Below, one piece after another: positions 47,353 through 57,653 of a stretch of 64,000 nt of DNA. Origin of the DNA: Cladopsammia gracilis (lineage: Eukaryota > Cnidaria > Anthozoa > Scleractinia > Dendrophylliidae); the NCBI GenBank assembly GCA_022457155.1, contig JAJGOT010000348.1:124001-188000 (forward strand), read 5' to 3'. Below the pieces are notes generated by a model. The model had not been told where the DNA came from and did no database searches. It saw only the letters and a list, made by a program, of their open reading frames with translations. How positions within the stretch are numbered: position 1 is the first letter of the stretch; each line of letters begins with the position of its first letter. The position numbers and the translations under genes are program-made.

Positions 47353-48420
47353 TCAGTATTTGGTACGACCACCTCGATTCTCTAAAATTAAATCTAATCG
47401 GCCGTACATTGAGGCGACAGTGTTGTCAACTACTTCTCTTCGGACCGAGTATAATGTACTTTCTACTCGTTGTGCAAACTGTTCAAATGTCTCTGATGTA
47501 ATATTATGTCTTATGGCTTGCCTTCTCAACTCACGCTTTACTACATTAAAGACATTCTCGATAGGATTTAAATCTCCGCTCCGCTTAGGAATAGGAAATA
47601 ACTTGCCACCGACATCTTTCAAAGCTTTTCTGGCCTTTGCACAGTTCAAAATAGGACAATTATCTTGCACAAATAGCTTCGAGCCACGTTTTCCGCTCTT
47701 TCGGAACATTTTCGGAAAATTTCTTCGCACAAAATCTGCGATAAAATTACCATCCAGGTTATCATACGGTTCACAATAAATAACACCCTTTCCGTATGAT
47801 ATAGCTACAATCATTTTTACAACTCTCCCCCCTGAGCCCACATGAGAACCCTTCGCAGTATATGTAAGTCCTTCATTTCGCTTACGCCAAACTTTCCCGT
47901 GAGGAGCTCTTGCATCGTTCATAGGATTACGTTTATGATAAAAACTCACCCCATCGAGGTAGAAACAAATGTCAGTTTTAAAAAAATCTTTTGAATAACT
48001 CCTTTGAACAGTTCGCGCAAATTGACGTCTCTCTGTATAATCCTTTTCAGTTAGTATTCCTTTCCTTCTTGCTTCCATGAACCTATACCCCAGCCGCTTT
48101 AAAGTTCGATTCATCGTCCACAAAGAAACATGATGTAATCCTGATTCGCCTCGTAATTGCTGACATGAAAAGTTTCCTTCCTCTTTGCGAAGTCTTGCAA
48201 CATTTCGCACGATCATTCGTTCATCCCGCGCACTGATTAGGCGAGGCCTCCCTCGTAACTGTCTATCTTTCTTGCATTTCTTTCCATTTAAACAACGATA
48301 AATAGATGCGCGAGATATTCCACAGCGATCTACTATTTCCTTGACAGTCAAGTCAGTTTCTTGACGAAGAAATCTCACATATGCCTTACTTTCAGCGTCT
48401 ATTTTTCCTGTGTAAACCAT
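47353..48420 (-). CDS. Tc1/IS630-like DD34E transposase
   Basis: The 355-residue protein has an N-terminal helix-turn-helix (LTVKEIVDRCGISRASIYRC, about residues 24-43), a GRPR hook (57-60) and a second HTH-like segment. The DDE core follows: first Asp in FYLDGVSF (about 153), second Asp in FVQDNC, and Glu in LNPIENVF. There are 34 residues between the second Asp and the Glu, hence DD34E. Length and order match Tc1-like transposases, which cut and paste at TA. The ATG at 48420 sits in a good context (AACATGG). The reading frame is complete. It converges on rep within the 4.4 kb element, and the TA flanks agree with its predicted specificity. All three acidic residues are present, so it may be active. 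Confidence 0.9.
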   Translation of the reverse strand: MVYTGKIDAESKAYVRFLRQETDLTVKEIVDRCGISRASIYRCLNGKKCKKDRQLRGRPRLISARDERMIVRNVARLRKEEGNFSCQQLRGESGLHHVSLWTMNRTLKRLGYRFMEARRKGILTEKDYTERRQFARTVQRSYSKDFFKTDICFYLDGVSFYHKRNPMNDARAPHGKVWRKRNEGLTYTAKGSHVGSGGRVVKMIVAISYGKGVIYCEPYDNLDGNFIADFVRRNFPKMFRKSGKRGSKLFVQDNCPILNCAKARKALKDVGGKLFPIPKRSGDLNPIENVFNVVKRELRRQAIRHNITSETFEQFAQRVESTLYSVRREVVDNTVASMYGRLDLILENRGGRTKY

Positions 48421-48649
48421 GTTGTTTTATGCCACGATAGAAGAGCATGCGCTACGTTACGTCACAAACAAAAAGTACAAAACTCGACCGATTCGCACGA
48501 GCTTTTTAGCGTACAGAACGTGCAATTAGAATCCTCAAATGTGTCTCAATGTACTAAGCACACGTTCTTTTTTACAAATAACGTGAAACAATTTCCCGGT
48601 CTTCTCTGACAACCGCCAAATCGACTAACAACTTACCTTTGCATTGAGA

Positions 48650-48913
48650 CAACCAGTTGCAAAAAGACTTGAGACATTGCAGCTAATTTGGACGTCAAGA
48701 GTACTTATGAGGTCGCAGTGTTTCAGACCCCTCCCTCTCCCTTCTCAAAGTTGGTCACAATAGCAGATCATGCTGAAATTTTCGAGAAACAACATTGAAA
48801 ATAGGGGAGGGAGGGGGGAGTGGTTTAACCTTTGAGATGTGTGATTTTACGGGATGTTTACTAAGAAAGAGTGTTTTCCTGGTGAAGTGTCTCAACATTT
48901 TCGCAACTGGTTG
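48650..48913 (+). repeat. 264-bp terminal repeat, right copy
   Basis: Direct copy of 44490-44753 with only two differences noted (cagAcccc vs cagTcccc, and caacaTtg vs caacaCtg). It ends GCAACTGGTTG, then TA. Confidence 0.92.
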
Positions 48914-48952
48914 TAGCAGCGAACACGATAACAGTGGATTCAATCAAATAAG

Positions 48953-49980
48953 AGGCACGAGAATGTAATATTCAGTGGGATAATGTTGCAAGGATCGCTG
49001 TTAACGACTGGCTTTCTATCCTGGCCAAAGCTAAAGGGACTTGCAAGGAATTTATTTTAGTAAGTGCCTTTCCCACGGTCAAGGCATTGATGGGAAACAC
49101 GACAGTAAAAATTTTTGAAGGATATGAGGAACGCGTAAATTTGTATATGCTTGGGCTCGGTGGCCCTTCGACGGGGAAAACCCAAAGCCACCGGACATGC
49201 ATTATCGATCCATTAATCAACCATCTCGAAGGGAAAATCGGAGAAGGAAGATGCATCATCAAAAGGTATTTTCCGGTACTTCACGCGCTCCTCTGATAGG
49301 GTTGCCATTAGCGCCATTGACGAGTGCCTGGACTGGTTTAAAGAAGTTTTGGGAATAAAGGGGAGTTTGACTGCACCGGCAATGAAACGGTTGCTACAAT
49401 GCTACGACGGCTCACACTGGTTCCAAAGCAAAGGGAACTCCAATAAACGGATCGGAGTTTCATCGGCAGCCTTGGCCTTGTCCTGTTTTACGCAACCTGA
49501 TGCTTTTTTGAAGAACATCATGCCAAGAATGATTTCCAAAGATAACGGTTTGCTGGATAGATTCCTCATCTACATCCCTTCTACTGAAGCTGTTTCTATC
49601 CAAAGGTGTATGGAAAGCAGCAAAGCGTTGAACAGTTCGAATCTCTCTAACTTTGAGAGAATTTATGAGCAAATTTACGCAATCCACCAGAAGGCAGACC
49701 AAGTCAAAAAATACGAGCTCTCGGCCGAGGCCCTTGATATCTATGTAAAGCACATGGGAGAGAGTAACATTAATGCGAATGAAGGAGCGTCCAGTGGAAC
49801 CACAAAAGACGACAAAACATTGTGCGAATCGCCGCAGTGATTCATGTGCTGTTCGGTCTAATTACACAGGCGCTGGACCAGACGACTGAAGTGGTGCCAA
49901 AGATGATTACACGACACGTCATGAACACGGCAATTGCAGTCTCATCTTATTTTGAGAAACAAAGCGCAATACTTCGACAG
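48953..49980 (+). pseudogene. DUF3987-type ATPase exon, two frameshifts
   Basis: The exon encodes 'GLGGPSTGKTQ' (Walker A, near 49160-49190), then 'AIDECLDWFKEV', 'LLQCYDGSHW' and 'MISKDNGLLDRFLIY'. These follow the order of DUF3987 proteins, which are P-loop proteins often found beside primase modules. It needs two changes of frame: one in an A run near 49262 and one near 49805. After the second break the frame continues 'NIVRIAAVIHVLFG' to a clean donor (CAG|gtata) at 49980. Upstream the frame is open only to a stop at 48949, 36 bp from the composite transposon, so earlier exons are missing or lie beyond the palindrome. The breaks may be real decay or assembly indels. Confidence 0.7.
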
Positions 49981-50284
49981 GTATATATATATATATAATT
50001 AGTATATTAGTATAATTATACTAAAACAGTGGATAACATTTTTGGCACGCTCTGATTGGCTACTCAAACATGGGATAGCATTTGCTATTCACATCCAAGC
50101 AGCCCGCGTAATTAGGAGGCAAAATTGTTTCCCTGTTTTTTCACCGTAACAACAAAAACTAAGAACTTGTACAAATAAACGAAGAAGCTGTTCTTGCTAA
50201 CACAAAGGAGACAAAAATCGATTTAGCAGTATTTACAGGTGCCATTTTATTTTTTAACTCAAACTGATTCCTATTTGATTGAGT

Positions 50285-50355
50285 CCACGACAGTATTTGA
50301 ACCCATGACCTTTCGTAGACGGTCGGATGCTCTAACCACTATTCATTTACCTGGT
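50285..50355 (-). mobile_element. tRNA-derived SINE head, minus strand
   Basis: On the minus strand an A-box-like AGTGGTTAGAGCATCC and a B-box-like GGGTTCAAATAC are spaced as in a tRNA. The 3' body is not defined. Confidence 0.6.
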
Positions 50356-51587
50356 TCATATATGACACGCTTGTGACAAAATGAATACAGTTACTTAAAT
50401 TTCATACTTGCAAAACGGATAAAAAAACTAGAAATACAGTTGAACCTCGGTATTTCAAAACCTCAGGGGAAACGAAAAATAATTCAAAATAGCAGGGGTT
50501 CGAAATAACCAGGTCAGTGCTTTTAAAAATACAATAATTAACATGGCTGAACTAGCCCATGATGAAAAGGAGCATTCTGCTATACGGACTGCTAAGATGG
50601 ACCGCTCACGAACTCATTTCGCCGAATTCCTTTTATGAAACATTGAACAAAAGAAAACGGTTTTTTATTAATTAGAAACATTTTTCCTTTTGTCTGGCAG
50701 ACAATTTGGGTTAAAGTTTTCGCAAAGTTGCCTGAAAAATGCAAGAATATGCTTAACTTTGGCGCACGTGCGGTAGCCGAGAATGGTTACATTAATTAAT
50801 TAGTAAAGTTTTAAAAAACCCATTATTAATAATAAATACTTTATTAAACTAGCCTGTTTGGTTCGTACTGGAAAAATATTGGTCTCGAACTCGAATATTT
50901 TCCAGAACGGACCGCATGCTAGTTCAATAATCTATATAATGACTTGCACCTTATACAATTTTTATTTCTAGAAATTTGTAAGTGTACCAGTGGCGGATCA
51001 AGACCTGTTAATAAGGTGGAGACCTGAAAATTTAAAATCACGCGGGATTGGAATAGAAAATCTTTAGGAACAAATTCGATCATGCTATTTCCGTAATGTC
51101 ACGGCAGCATTGCATGTGACACTGCGTGACATGACAGAAACTTACGTTGCGGCAGCCTGGGACCGAGCGGTCCCGGATGACCACGCTAGTTGAATGTTTC
51201 AGAACGTTTTTTGCCGAGTTAGTCTTTGAGTCGAACATTCCTACGGCTAAAAGGTATTAAGGAACGGATTAAGGACTAAGGTTTATGTCAATAACGAAGC
51301 AAGGACACAGATGTAAGTTTTCAGAGTTACTGTTTTACTTTATTGCATTGTAATTTCGTATCGCACCGAGCTCGCTTTGTAATGCTAGGTTTTCTGCTTT
51401 TCTTTTAGTTTTCTTTCCCGCATCAGTTAAGCTTACATCGCACATCATCGCACTGTCACGTTCACATCGCATTATTGTGTCACCGAATCAAGGCATTGTT
51501 CACAAGGAATCGTTTGTAAGGACTCTAGGAATCAAGGGTAGCGATTGACAGCGTGTACATGAATTTCTGTGGATTAAACTAAAGTTG

Positions 51588-51888
51588 GTGGGCGGCACAG
51601 TGGTGTAGTGGTTAGTGCGTCGGACTTTCAACCTGAAGTTCAGTGGTTCGAAGCCTGGTCTCTGCCGTCGTGTTGTTTCCTTAGACAAGAAACTTTACTC
51701 CACACTGTCTCGCTCCACCCAGGTGTATAAATGGGTACCGGCGACAAAATGCTGGGGGTAACCCTGCGATGGACTAGCATCCCATCCAGGGGGGAGTAGC
51801 AATATTCCTAGTCACTTCATGCTATAGAAACCGGGTTTAAGCTCCGGCCGTTATGAGCCTTCTGGCTCAGGTGCGCGACTTTACTTTT
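51588..51888 (+). mobile_element. tRNA-derived SINE with 12-bp target duplication
   Basis: The head has A box TGGTGTAGTGGTTAGTGCG and B box GGTTCGAAGCC, followed by a tRNA-unrelated body of about 220 bp. It is flanked by the perfect duplication AAACTAAAGTTG at 51576-51587 and 51889-51900. A precise long duplication shows LINE-driven insertion and a fairly recent event. Confidence 0.88.
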
Positions 51889-52088
51889 AAACTAAAGTTG
51901 TGTTTACATTGTACGGCTCATCGATTTGTAAGGTCCTGAAGCAGTTTTGCCGCTTCACGTAACATAACCAAACTTGGGAAGCGAGATCTTTCTGGTGATG
52001 GGATCCATTTCTCAATATGAAGCAATTTGAACATGGATGCACGATTAGTTTTATTGTTATCATCATTCTAAACTGTTTCAATTTTTAG

Positions 52089-52505
52089 GCAGCATCACTG
52101 GGAGAGATCCAAAGCAAGAGCATGGTCACTGATGAAGATATTAAAGAATCGATCCTACGGCACAGTGGTTATGTAGTAACTCCCACAAGGATCTATCGGA
52201 AATTCAGTTCATGGATCAGGCCTGATGGTCCTGCCGTACAGGCGCAAATGAAGCAGTTGGAGGAACTGGGCCTTGGAAAAGTAAAAAAGATAGATAGAAC
52301 AGTTCTGTTCTACAAGGCCATACTGACATCGGTCGAAGCCGAACAACCTGCTGTGCTCTGCAGGATTACACCTGATGAGTACAAGGAAGCCTTTCTTCGC
52401 AAGGATACAGGTCTGATGGACCTGCAACAAATCACAGCGGAGGAAAACCATCCGGAACTTAAGGCGTACACTGCATACCAAGATGCGAATGCCGATAGTC
52501 GTTAA
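52089..52505 (+). pseudogene. 3' exon of the DUF3987 gene
   Basis: It follows the acceptor at 52088 in phase 0 and continues the preceding frame (AILRQ then AASLGEIQ). About 139 codons read a winged-helix-like segment: 'DEDIKESILRHSGYVVTP', 'IYRKFSSWI', 'AQMKQLEELGLGKVKKI' and 'RTVLFYKA'. It ends at TAA 52503-52505. This exon alone is intact; it is marked pseudogene only because the upstream exon carries two frameshifts. If those are assembly errors, the gene would be functional. A winged helix after the ATPase suggests nucleic-acid binding. Confidence 0.65.
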
Positions 52506-52687
52506 TTGTTATTTCTTAAGGTGGAGTGAGAGTTTTGAAAGCAAAAATTCAACAACATATGAAGATAGTTATATTTTACATCATATATCATCATCACGGT
52601 GTAGTATAGCAAAATTCGAAGACCGCCTTCTGATCGAATTTTTGTTTTCAAAACTCTCACCCCAGCGCTAAAAAATACATCACCTTT

Positions 52688-53720
52688 TAAAAGTTTCTAA
52701 ACAATTCGTATTTAGTGATTATTTCAGTTCATTTTTACATTAGCCTTGCAATTTTTAATAAAGGGAAAAACATACGTAGTTTTTGAAGATTTTAATATGA
52801 AAATAATCGTTCCTGTTTTGCTTCCACACAAAAAGAAAAAATGACTATTTTTGAACAGTGAATTGTCACTGTATTTCTCACTGTTTTGCTCTTCGAGAGC
52901 AAGTTACTGTTGGCGCAGTGATGCGAATACTGCATACCGAGATGTGATGTGTTAATTTTTATTTCTTAGTTTTCTGATGAACAATCCGTATTTAGTGATT
53001 ATTTCAATGCATGTTTACCTTAACCTTGCAATTTTTAATTAAGGGAAAAAAAATTCGTCGTTTTGGAACCCTAGAAAACGAAGATTTTAATATGAAAATA
53101 ATCGTTCCGGTTTTGCTTCCACGCGAAAAGAAAAAATGACTATTTTTGAACAGTGAATTGTCACTGTATTTCTGTATACTGCATACCGAGATGTAACTAG
53201 TTGTGTTAATTTTTATTTCTTAGTTTTCTGATGAACAATCCGTATTTAGTGATTATTTCAATGCATTTTTACCTTAAGAATTTGGTTTTATCGACTGAGG
53301 CGATTAAGTAAATTAGCCACCGTAAAAAGATTTGAGAAAGCTGACGTTTTGAGCGCTCCGATGAAGGGCTAGCGCTCGAAACGTCAGCTTTCTCAAATCT
53401 TTTTACGGTGGCTAATTTACCTTATCGACTCAGTCGATAAAACCAAATTCTTGTGCTTCACCCCCCACCGACGCAGCACCACAGTTTCTCTAGAAACGAA
53501 CCCATTCATTTTTACCCTTAACCTTGCAAGTTTGAATTAAGGTAAAAAACAATACATAGTTTTTGATCCCTAGAAAACGAAGATTTTAAGTTCCTGTTTT
53601 GTTTCCACGTGAAAAGAGATTTTAGTGAACCGTGAATTATCATTGATAGTGATTGCATTTCTCACTGTTTTGCTGCTAGAGAGCAAATAATTAACTGTTG
53701 GCGCAGTTAGACTGGTTACT
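52688..53720 (+). repeat. three diverged tandem copies of a ~260 bp block
   Basis: Each copy contains 'cgtatttagtgattattt' or a variant, 'aaccttgcaa', 'gaagattttaa' and 'gcttccac'. They begin near 52700, 52985 and 53240; the third is split by the hairpin MITE at 53278-53450. No coding frame is shared by the copies. Confidence 0.8.
53278..53450. mobile_element. hairpin MITE
   Basis: GAATTTGGTTTTATCGACTG and its inverse at the right end pair across the whole 173 bp, with the inner stem 'gaaagctgacgtt' / 'aacgtcagctttc' and a short loop at 'gatgaaggg'. Confidence 0.88.
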
Positions 53721-53914
53721 GAATGCAAGTTTATTTCGTAAAATAATGTTGTTGCATTATAACAATTGTTGGTGATTAATAAATGCATGAACAGTTTGAA
53801 GAGTTGATGTTTTTCTATATTGAATAAGGTGAACGGTTTTTCAACTGTATCTCGTTTGAATCTCTCGGGCTTCACCGCGAAGCACATTGCGCTCCAACAA
53901 AACCAACAAAACCA

Positions 53915-54058
53915 GCAGACCCAGAGACCCAAAGACCTAGGGACACAGGAACCCAGAAACCCATAGACCCAGAGATAACAGAAACCCAGGGACCCAGAGA
54001 CCCAAAGACCCAGAGACCCAGGAACCCAAAGACCTAGAGACCCAGGAACCCCGATACC
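53915..54058 (+). repeat. GACCCA-type minisatellite
   Basis: Degenerate repeats of AGACCCAGAGACCCAGGAACCCAA type cover about 145 bp. Long proline/glycine-rich frames on the minus strand arise only from the repeat. Confidence 0.9.
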
Positions 54059-54393
54059 CAATTCTAGGCACCAAAAGGAACTCTAAGAACAGTTCGGTTA
54101 TAGTTGCGTAAATTTCAGTTGTTGATATAGCACTTCCTTCAAGTAAAGGCAAATAATTATTGGCAGGTAAATGAATTACTTTAAATCCTTGCAAGTACAA
54201 GATCTTCTCTCCTTATTTTGATAGACATGTAATTGTGACAGATCAGGATTTTTTAATGCTGCCCTATATTATTAATTGTTGTTAATTGGAAAATGGACAC
54301 TGTCTTCTCATGTTTATGTACCTGCTGCCCTTTCTTAAGCTTCAAAGGACTGAGGGATGACTTAACCTGCATACTTGATGAAGACTTGTCTTC

Positions 54394-54729
54394 CCTGTCT
54401 CTGTGCATTACTCTGCAAGATGCAGGTTTTGAAAAGTGTCGGACTCTTGGCATATGAAATTGGTTCTCTCCAACAATGTAATGAGGAGTTGTCGAAATAT
54501 GGCCCCGAGAACTTTCATGCAGACAGGATTAAGGTGAAGCTGGGACCTGGACAACAAACAGCACCTGGAAGAAACAATATTTCTTTCTCCTCTTGTTCAG
54601 ATCAGTATATAACACCTACAAGAGCAAAGTCAGTGTCCCTATGCCAGGGTATTGCTGATGAAATCAAAGTAGTTACAGTAGCCATTATTGTCATAACAAC
54701 AATGTCAGAGATTAAAGCAACCATACATT
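54394..54729 (+). other. possible exon of unknown gene beside the LTR element
   Basis: An open stretch (about 54420-54645) encodes 'LLAYEIGSLQQCNEELSKYG' and then 'RIKVKLGPGQQTAPGRN'. It looks more protein-like than the surroundings and ends near CCAGG|gtattg. I recognise no family. It could be an exon of the gene whose other exons lie at 58875-60656, with the LTR element in the intron. Confidence 0.3.
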
Positions 54730-54913
54730 TGTTACATATTAGCATATTCATGTTGTAGATTAGTATGCGAAAGTGGAGTTGCATATTAGCATATTCATGT
54801 GTAAATTAATATGCGGAGTATTTGAGGCTTCTTTATTCATTAAAAGATTTTATTGTGTGCCTGGCTGCGGGGCAGCCAAATTGTGTTGCGCTCATTTGGT
54901 GTCCTGATAAAAT
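54730..54913 (+). repeat. 5' LTR of Ty3-like element
   Basis: Starts TGTTACATATTAGC and matches 58220-58402 for its full length except one G. It includes a duplicated 'gcatattagcatattcatgt'-type motif. The exact 3' border is uncertain because the sequences diverge after GATAAAAT. TTTGGCGACGAG just downstream is in the usual place for the primer-binding site. Confidence 0.8.
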
Positions 54914-54933
54914 ACTACATTTTGGCGACGAGT

Positions 54934-57318
54934 ATGGCTTCGTACATCGGAAGAGTGGGTGAATTTACGAAAGACAAGGAAACATTGGCGCTAACGTGGA
55001 GCGAATGGAAATGTTTTTCACGGCGAATGACATTGTTGAAACTCCAGGTTCGGAGCACGCGGTTGCGTAATCAACGCATTGCAGAGCGAAAGAAGGCAAT
55101 TTTTCTCACCGAAGTCGGTCCAGAAGTTTATTCTGTATTAAGCAATCTCTTATCGCCAGTTAAACCAAGTGATTCGTCCTTCCTAGATATTGTGCAGCGT
55201 CTCAAAGATCATTATGATCCTGCCGCCTTGGAAATAACCGAAAGTTTCCATTTTGGCATGCGGAATCAACAACTGGGTGAGCCAATCAACGACTACATTG
55301 TAGCTTTGAAGAAATTGTCCATTCATTGCAATTTTGGCGAATTCTTAAACCGTGCGTTGAGGGACAGATTTGTTTGTGGCCTGAACAGTGAAAAGATCCA
55401 AATCAAATTATTGAACATTCCAGGTTTAGCGTTTGAAAGTGCCTGCAAGAATGCCATTACCATGGAATTGGCAGATAAGAATTGTCGTAAGTTTAGTTCA
55501 AGAATGGTTGTAAGTTCAGGTACGGAAGCGGCAAGCTCGGTTAACAAAGTAAGTGCAAGCGACAACAGGAATGGTGCTGAGCAGCAAGGGGAAAAGTGTT
55601 TCCGGTGCAATGGCATCCACTCATTCCGGACCTGCAGATTTCAGGGTGCTAGGCGCTTCAAGTGCAAGCAGGTTGGACACATAGCTTCAGCATGTAGGAG
55701 AGGGGCTTCAGGTAAATCAGGCAGAGGAAGAGTCCAGAATTTGGCGGCTGGCAAAGATGAAATCCAGGCCTTAGACGATGAGCTGGGGATTTTCAGTCCA
55801 TATGCTACTAGCGGTGGTGGAGTGAACAAAGGCTACATTGTTAAATTGGAAGTAAATGGCACGAATGTTGATATGCAGGTTGACACAGCGGCGGACTTCT
55901 CCATTATGAGCAAAGATACGTACGTAAGGACATTTAAAAATATCCCATTACAGGACACTGAAGTAAAGTTGAAGACGTACACAGGGGAAACCTTAAGCAC
56001 ATGTGGTCAAATGCAATGCAAAGTCATTTACAAAGGGAAAGAGTGTACACTTCCAATGATCGTAGCTGAGTATGGTGGCAAGCCAACTTTGCTGGGAAGG
56101 AATTGGCTTGAGAAATTAAATCTTGATTGGAGCGAGATTTTTAGCTTGCACACACCGGGGAGTGAGAATCTGGATCGCCTTCTTAAAAATCACGCAACAC
56201 TTTTTAATGAAGGATATGATGGCATGAAGGGACTGGAGGCCCACGTTCGGATACGCGAGGGTTCTTCGCCGATTTACTTCAAGGCACGCCCGATACCCTA
56301 TGCTTTAAAAGAGGCTGTCGAGGCGGAGCTCAACAAACTGGAGGAAAATGGTGTTATTGTTAAAATTGAGCAGAGTGACTGGGCGAGCCCGATAGTTGTA
56401 GTGCCAAAGGCTAATGGATCTGTGCGAATATGCGGTGATTACAAGGTGACCATTAATCAAGTGGTTGATGACGAACAGTATCCTCTTCCGACGGCGCAAG
56501 ACCTGTATTCCACTCTTGCTGGATCCAAGGTATTTACCAAACGTGATCTTTCACATGCTTACGCACAAACAAGTGTCGATGAGGTCAGCCAGAAGTACTT
56601 AAGTATTAACACTCATAAAGGACTGTACGCCTACACGAAGTTGCCATATGGTGTAAAATCTGCGCCAAAGATTTTCAAAGCGACCATGGACAAGATTTTA
56701 CATGGGGTTGAGAAATGTGTGTGTAATCAAGATGATATCCTCATTGGCGGAGTTGACACTAAAGAGAATTTGGAAATTCTGGCGGAGGTATTAGAAAGAC
56801 TACACAAGTACAATGTGCGATTAAAGCTGAGCAAGTGTATTTTCCTGACGAAGCAAGTTGTGTATCTTGGCCTAAGTGTTGATGGTCATGGGTTGCACCT
56901 AGTTCAGGAGAAGATTGCAGCCATTAAAAATGCCCCAATTCCGACGAATGTGAGTGAATTGCGGTCCTTCTTTGGCATGGTACAGTACCATACACGTTTC
57001 CTGCCAGGGTTGGCCACCACTCTCTCACCTTTGCATCAGTTGTTAAAGAAAGATACCCAGTGGAAGTGGACCTGTGAAGCACAGAAAGCCTATGAAAAGT
57101 GCAAGACACGTCTTACCAGCGACGCCCTCCTTGTTCATTATGATTCCAAACGGGAACTTCAACTGGCGTGTGATGCTTCATCTTATGGACTTGGTGCAGT
57201 AATCAGTCATGTGATGGATGATGGGCATGAAAGGCCGATTGCATTTGCGTCAAGAACATTAAATCGAAAATCAAAAATCCAAATCGAAAAAGAAGCTTTT
57301 TCCTTGGTTTTTGGGTGA
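54934..57318 (+). CDS. Gag-protease-RT-RNase H polyprotein
   Basis: A single 794-codon frame from the first ATG after the primer-binding region. It has a capsid-like N-terminus, two zinc knuckles near residue 220 (CFRCNGIHSFRTC and CKQVGHIASAC) and an aspartic protease with DTAADFS near 316. RT follows with 'YPLPTAQDLYSTLAG' near 515 and the catalytic 'NQDDILIGG' near 600, and RNase H with LACDASSYGLGA near 743. Gag and Pol are fused in one frame. Translation would stop at 57316 because of a one-base frameshift within a G run; the rest of RNase H continues in the next frame. The element copies its RNA to cDNA in cytoplasmic particles. First ATG at 54934 chosen over upstream non-ATG extension inside the LTR. 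Confidence 0.88.
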   Translation: MASYIGRVGEFTKDKETLALTWSEWKCFSRRMTLLKLQVRSTRLRNQRIAERKKAIFLTEVGPEVYSVLSNLLSPVKPSDSSFLDIVQRLKDHYDPAALEITESFHFGMRNQQLGEPINDYIVALKKLSIHCNFGEFLNRALRDRFVCGLNSEKIQIKLLNIPGLAFESACKNAITMELADKNCRKFSSRMVVSSGTEAASSVNKVSASDNRNGAEQQGEKCFRCNGIHSFRTCRFQGARRFKCKQVGHIASACRRGASGKSGRGRVQNLAAGKDEIQALDDELGIFSPYATSGGGVNKGYIVKLEVNGTNVDMQVDTAADFSIMSKDTYVRTFKNIPLQDTEVKLKTYTGETLSTCGQMQCKVIYKGKECTLPMIVAEYGGKPTLLGRNWLEKLNLDWSEIFSLHTPGSENLDRLLKNHATLFNEGYDGMKGLEAHVRIREGSSPIYFKARPIPYALKEAVEAELNKLEENGVIVKIEQSDWASPIVVVPKANGSVRICGDYKVTINQVVDDEQYPLPTAQDLYSTLAGSKVFTKRDLSHAYAQTSVDEVSQKYLSINTHKGLYAYTKLPYGVKSAPKIFKATMDKILHGVEKCVCNQDDILIGGVDTKENLEILAEVLERLHKYNVRLKLSKCIFLTKQVVYLGLSVDGHGLHLVQEKIAAIKNAPIPTNVSELRSFFGMVQYHTRFLPGLATTLSPLHQLLKKDTQWKWTCEAQKAYEKCKTRLTSDALLVHYDSKRELQLACDASSYGLGAVISHVMDDGHERPIAFASRTLNRKSKIQIEKEAFSLVFG

Positions 57319-57623
57319 AGAGATTCCATCAATTCCTGTATGGCCGTAAATTCACCCTCGTGACCGACCACAAGCCCTTGCAAGCAATCTTGGGTCCCAG
57401 ATCTGCAGTTCCAACCTTAGCAGCAGCACATATGCAAACATGGGCACTGGTGCTATCGGCATATGATTATGACCTCGAGTATCGCAGGTCGGAGGAACAT
57501 TCCAACGCTGACGCTCTATCGAGATTGCCTCATCAGAACTCAAGTGTGGGCATGGAGGGTGAAATCTACACAATTGGAGCTGTTCGTGAAGATTTCCCAG
57601 TTTTGGCCGCGGACATTGCGTAG
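57315..57623 (+). pseudogene. C-terminal RNase H part, displaced by frameshift
   Basis: This frame continues the RNase H domain after the frame break: FTLVTDHKPLQAIL is the usual conserved segment and SNADALSRLP is the typical end of the domain in Ty3-like Pol. It stops at TAG near 57621. As it stands it is not translated with the rest of Pol. Confidence 0.8.
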
Positions 57624-57653
57624 GAGACACTAAAGGATCCATGTTTATGCAAG

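Larger units (their letters stand above)
44490..48913. mobile_element. composite Rep + Tc1-type transposon, 4,424 bp
   Basis: The element is bounded by two direct 264-bp repeats and flanked by TA at 44488-44489 and 48914-48915, the target duplication of Tc1/mariner elements. Outer ends are CAACCAGTTGC and GCAACTGGTTG. Inner edges of the repeats are not followed by TA (they read TC and GA), so the TA pair belongs to the whole unit. Inside are a HUH/SF3 Rep (+), a DD34E transposase (-) and an iteron-like inverted repeat between their 3' ends. The two long repeats differ at only two positions, so the element is young. Confidence 0.85.
49981..52088 (+). other. intron of the DUF3987 gene
   Basis: Starts gtatat after a phase-0 codon and ends tttttag at 52088. 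It holds two tRNA-derived SINEs and no other recognisable gene. The first 60 bp is TA-rich. Confidence 0.7.

Noticed and set aside
53278..53450. CRISPR-like or terminator hairpin
   Set aside because: There is one hairpin only, no repeat-spacer series, and its full-length inverted symmetry and location inside a tandem copy fit a MITE.
53570..54200. Gly/Trp/Ser-Leu repeat protein on the minus strand
   Set aside because: It is translation of the GACCCA minisatellite; the reading is low complexity and not conserved in periodicity.
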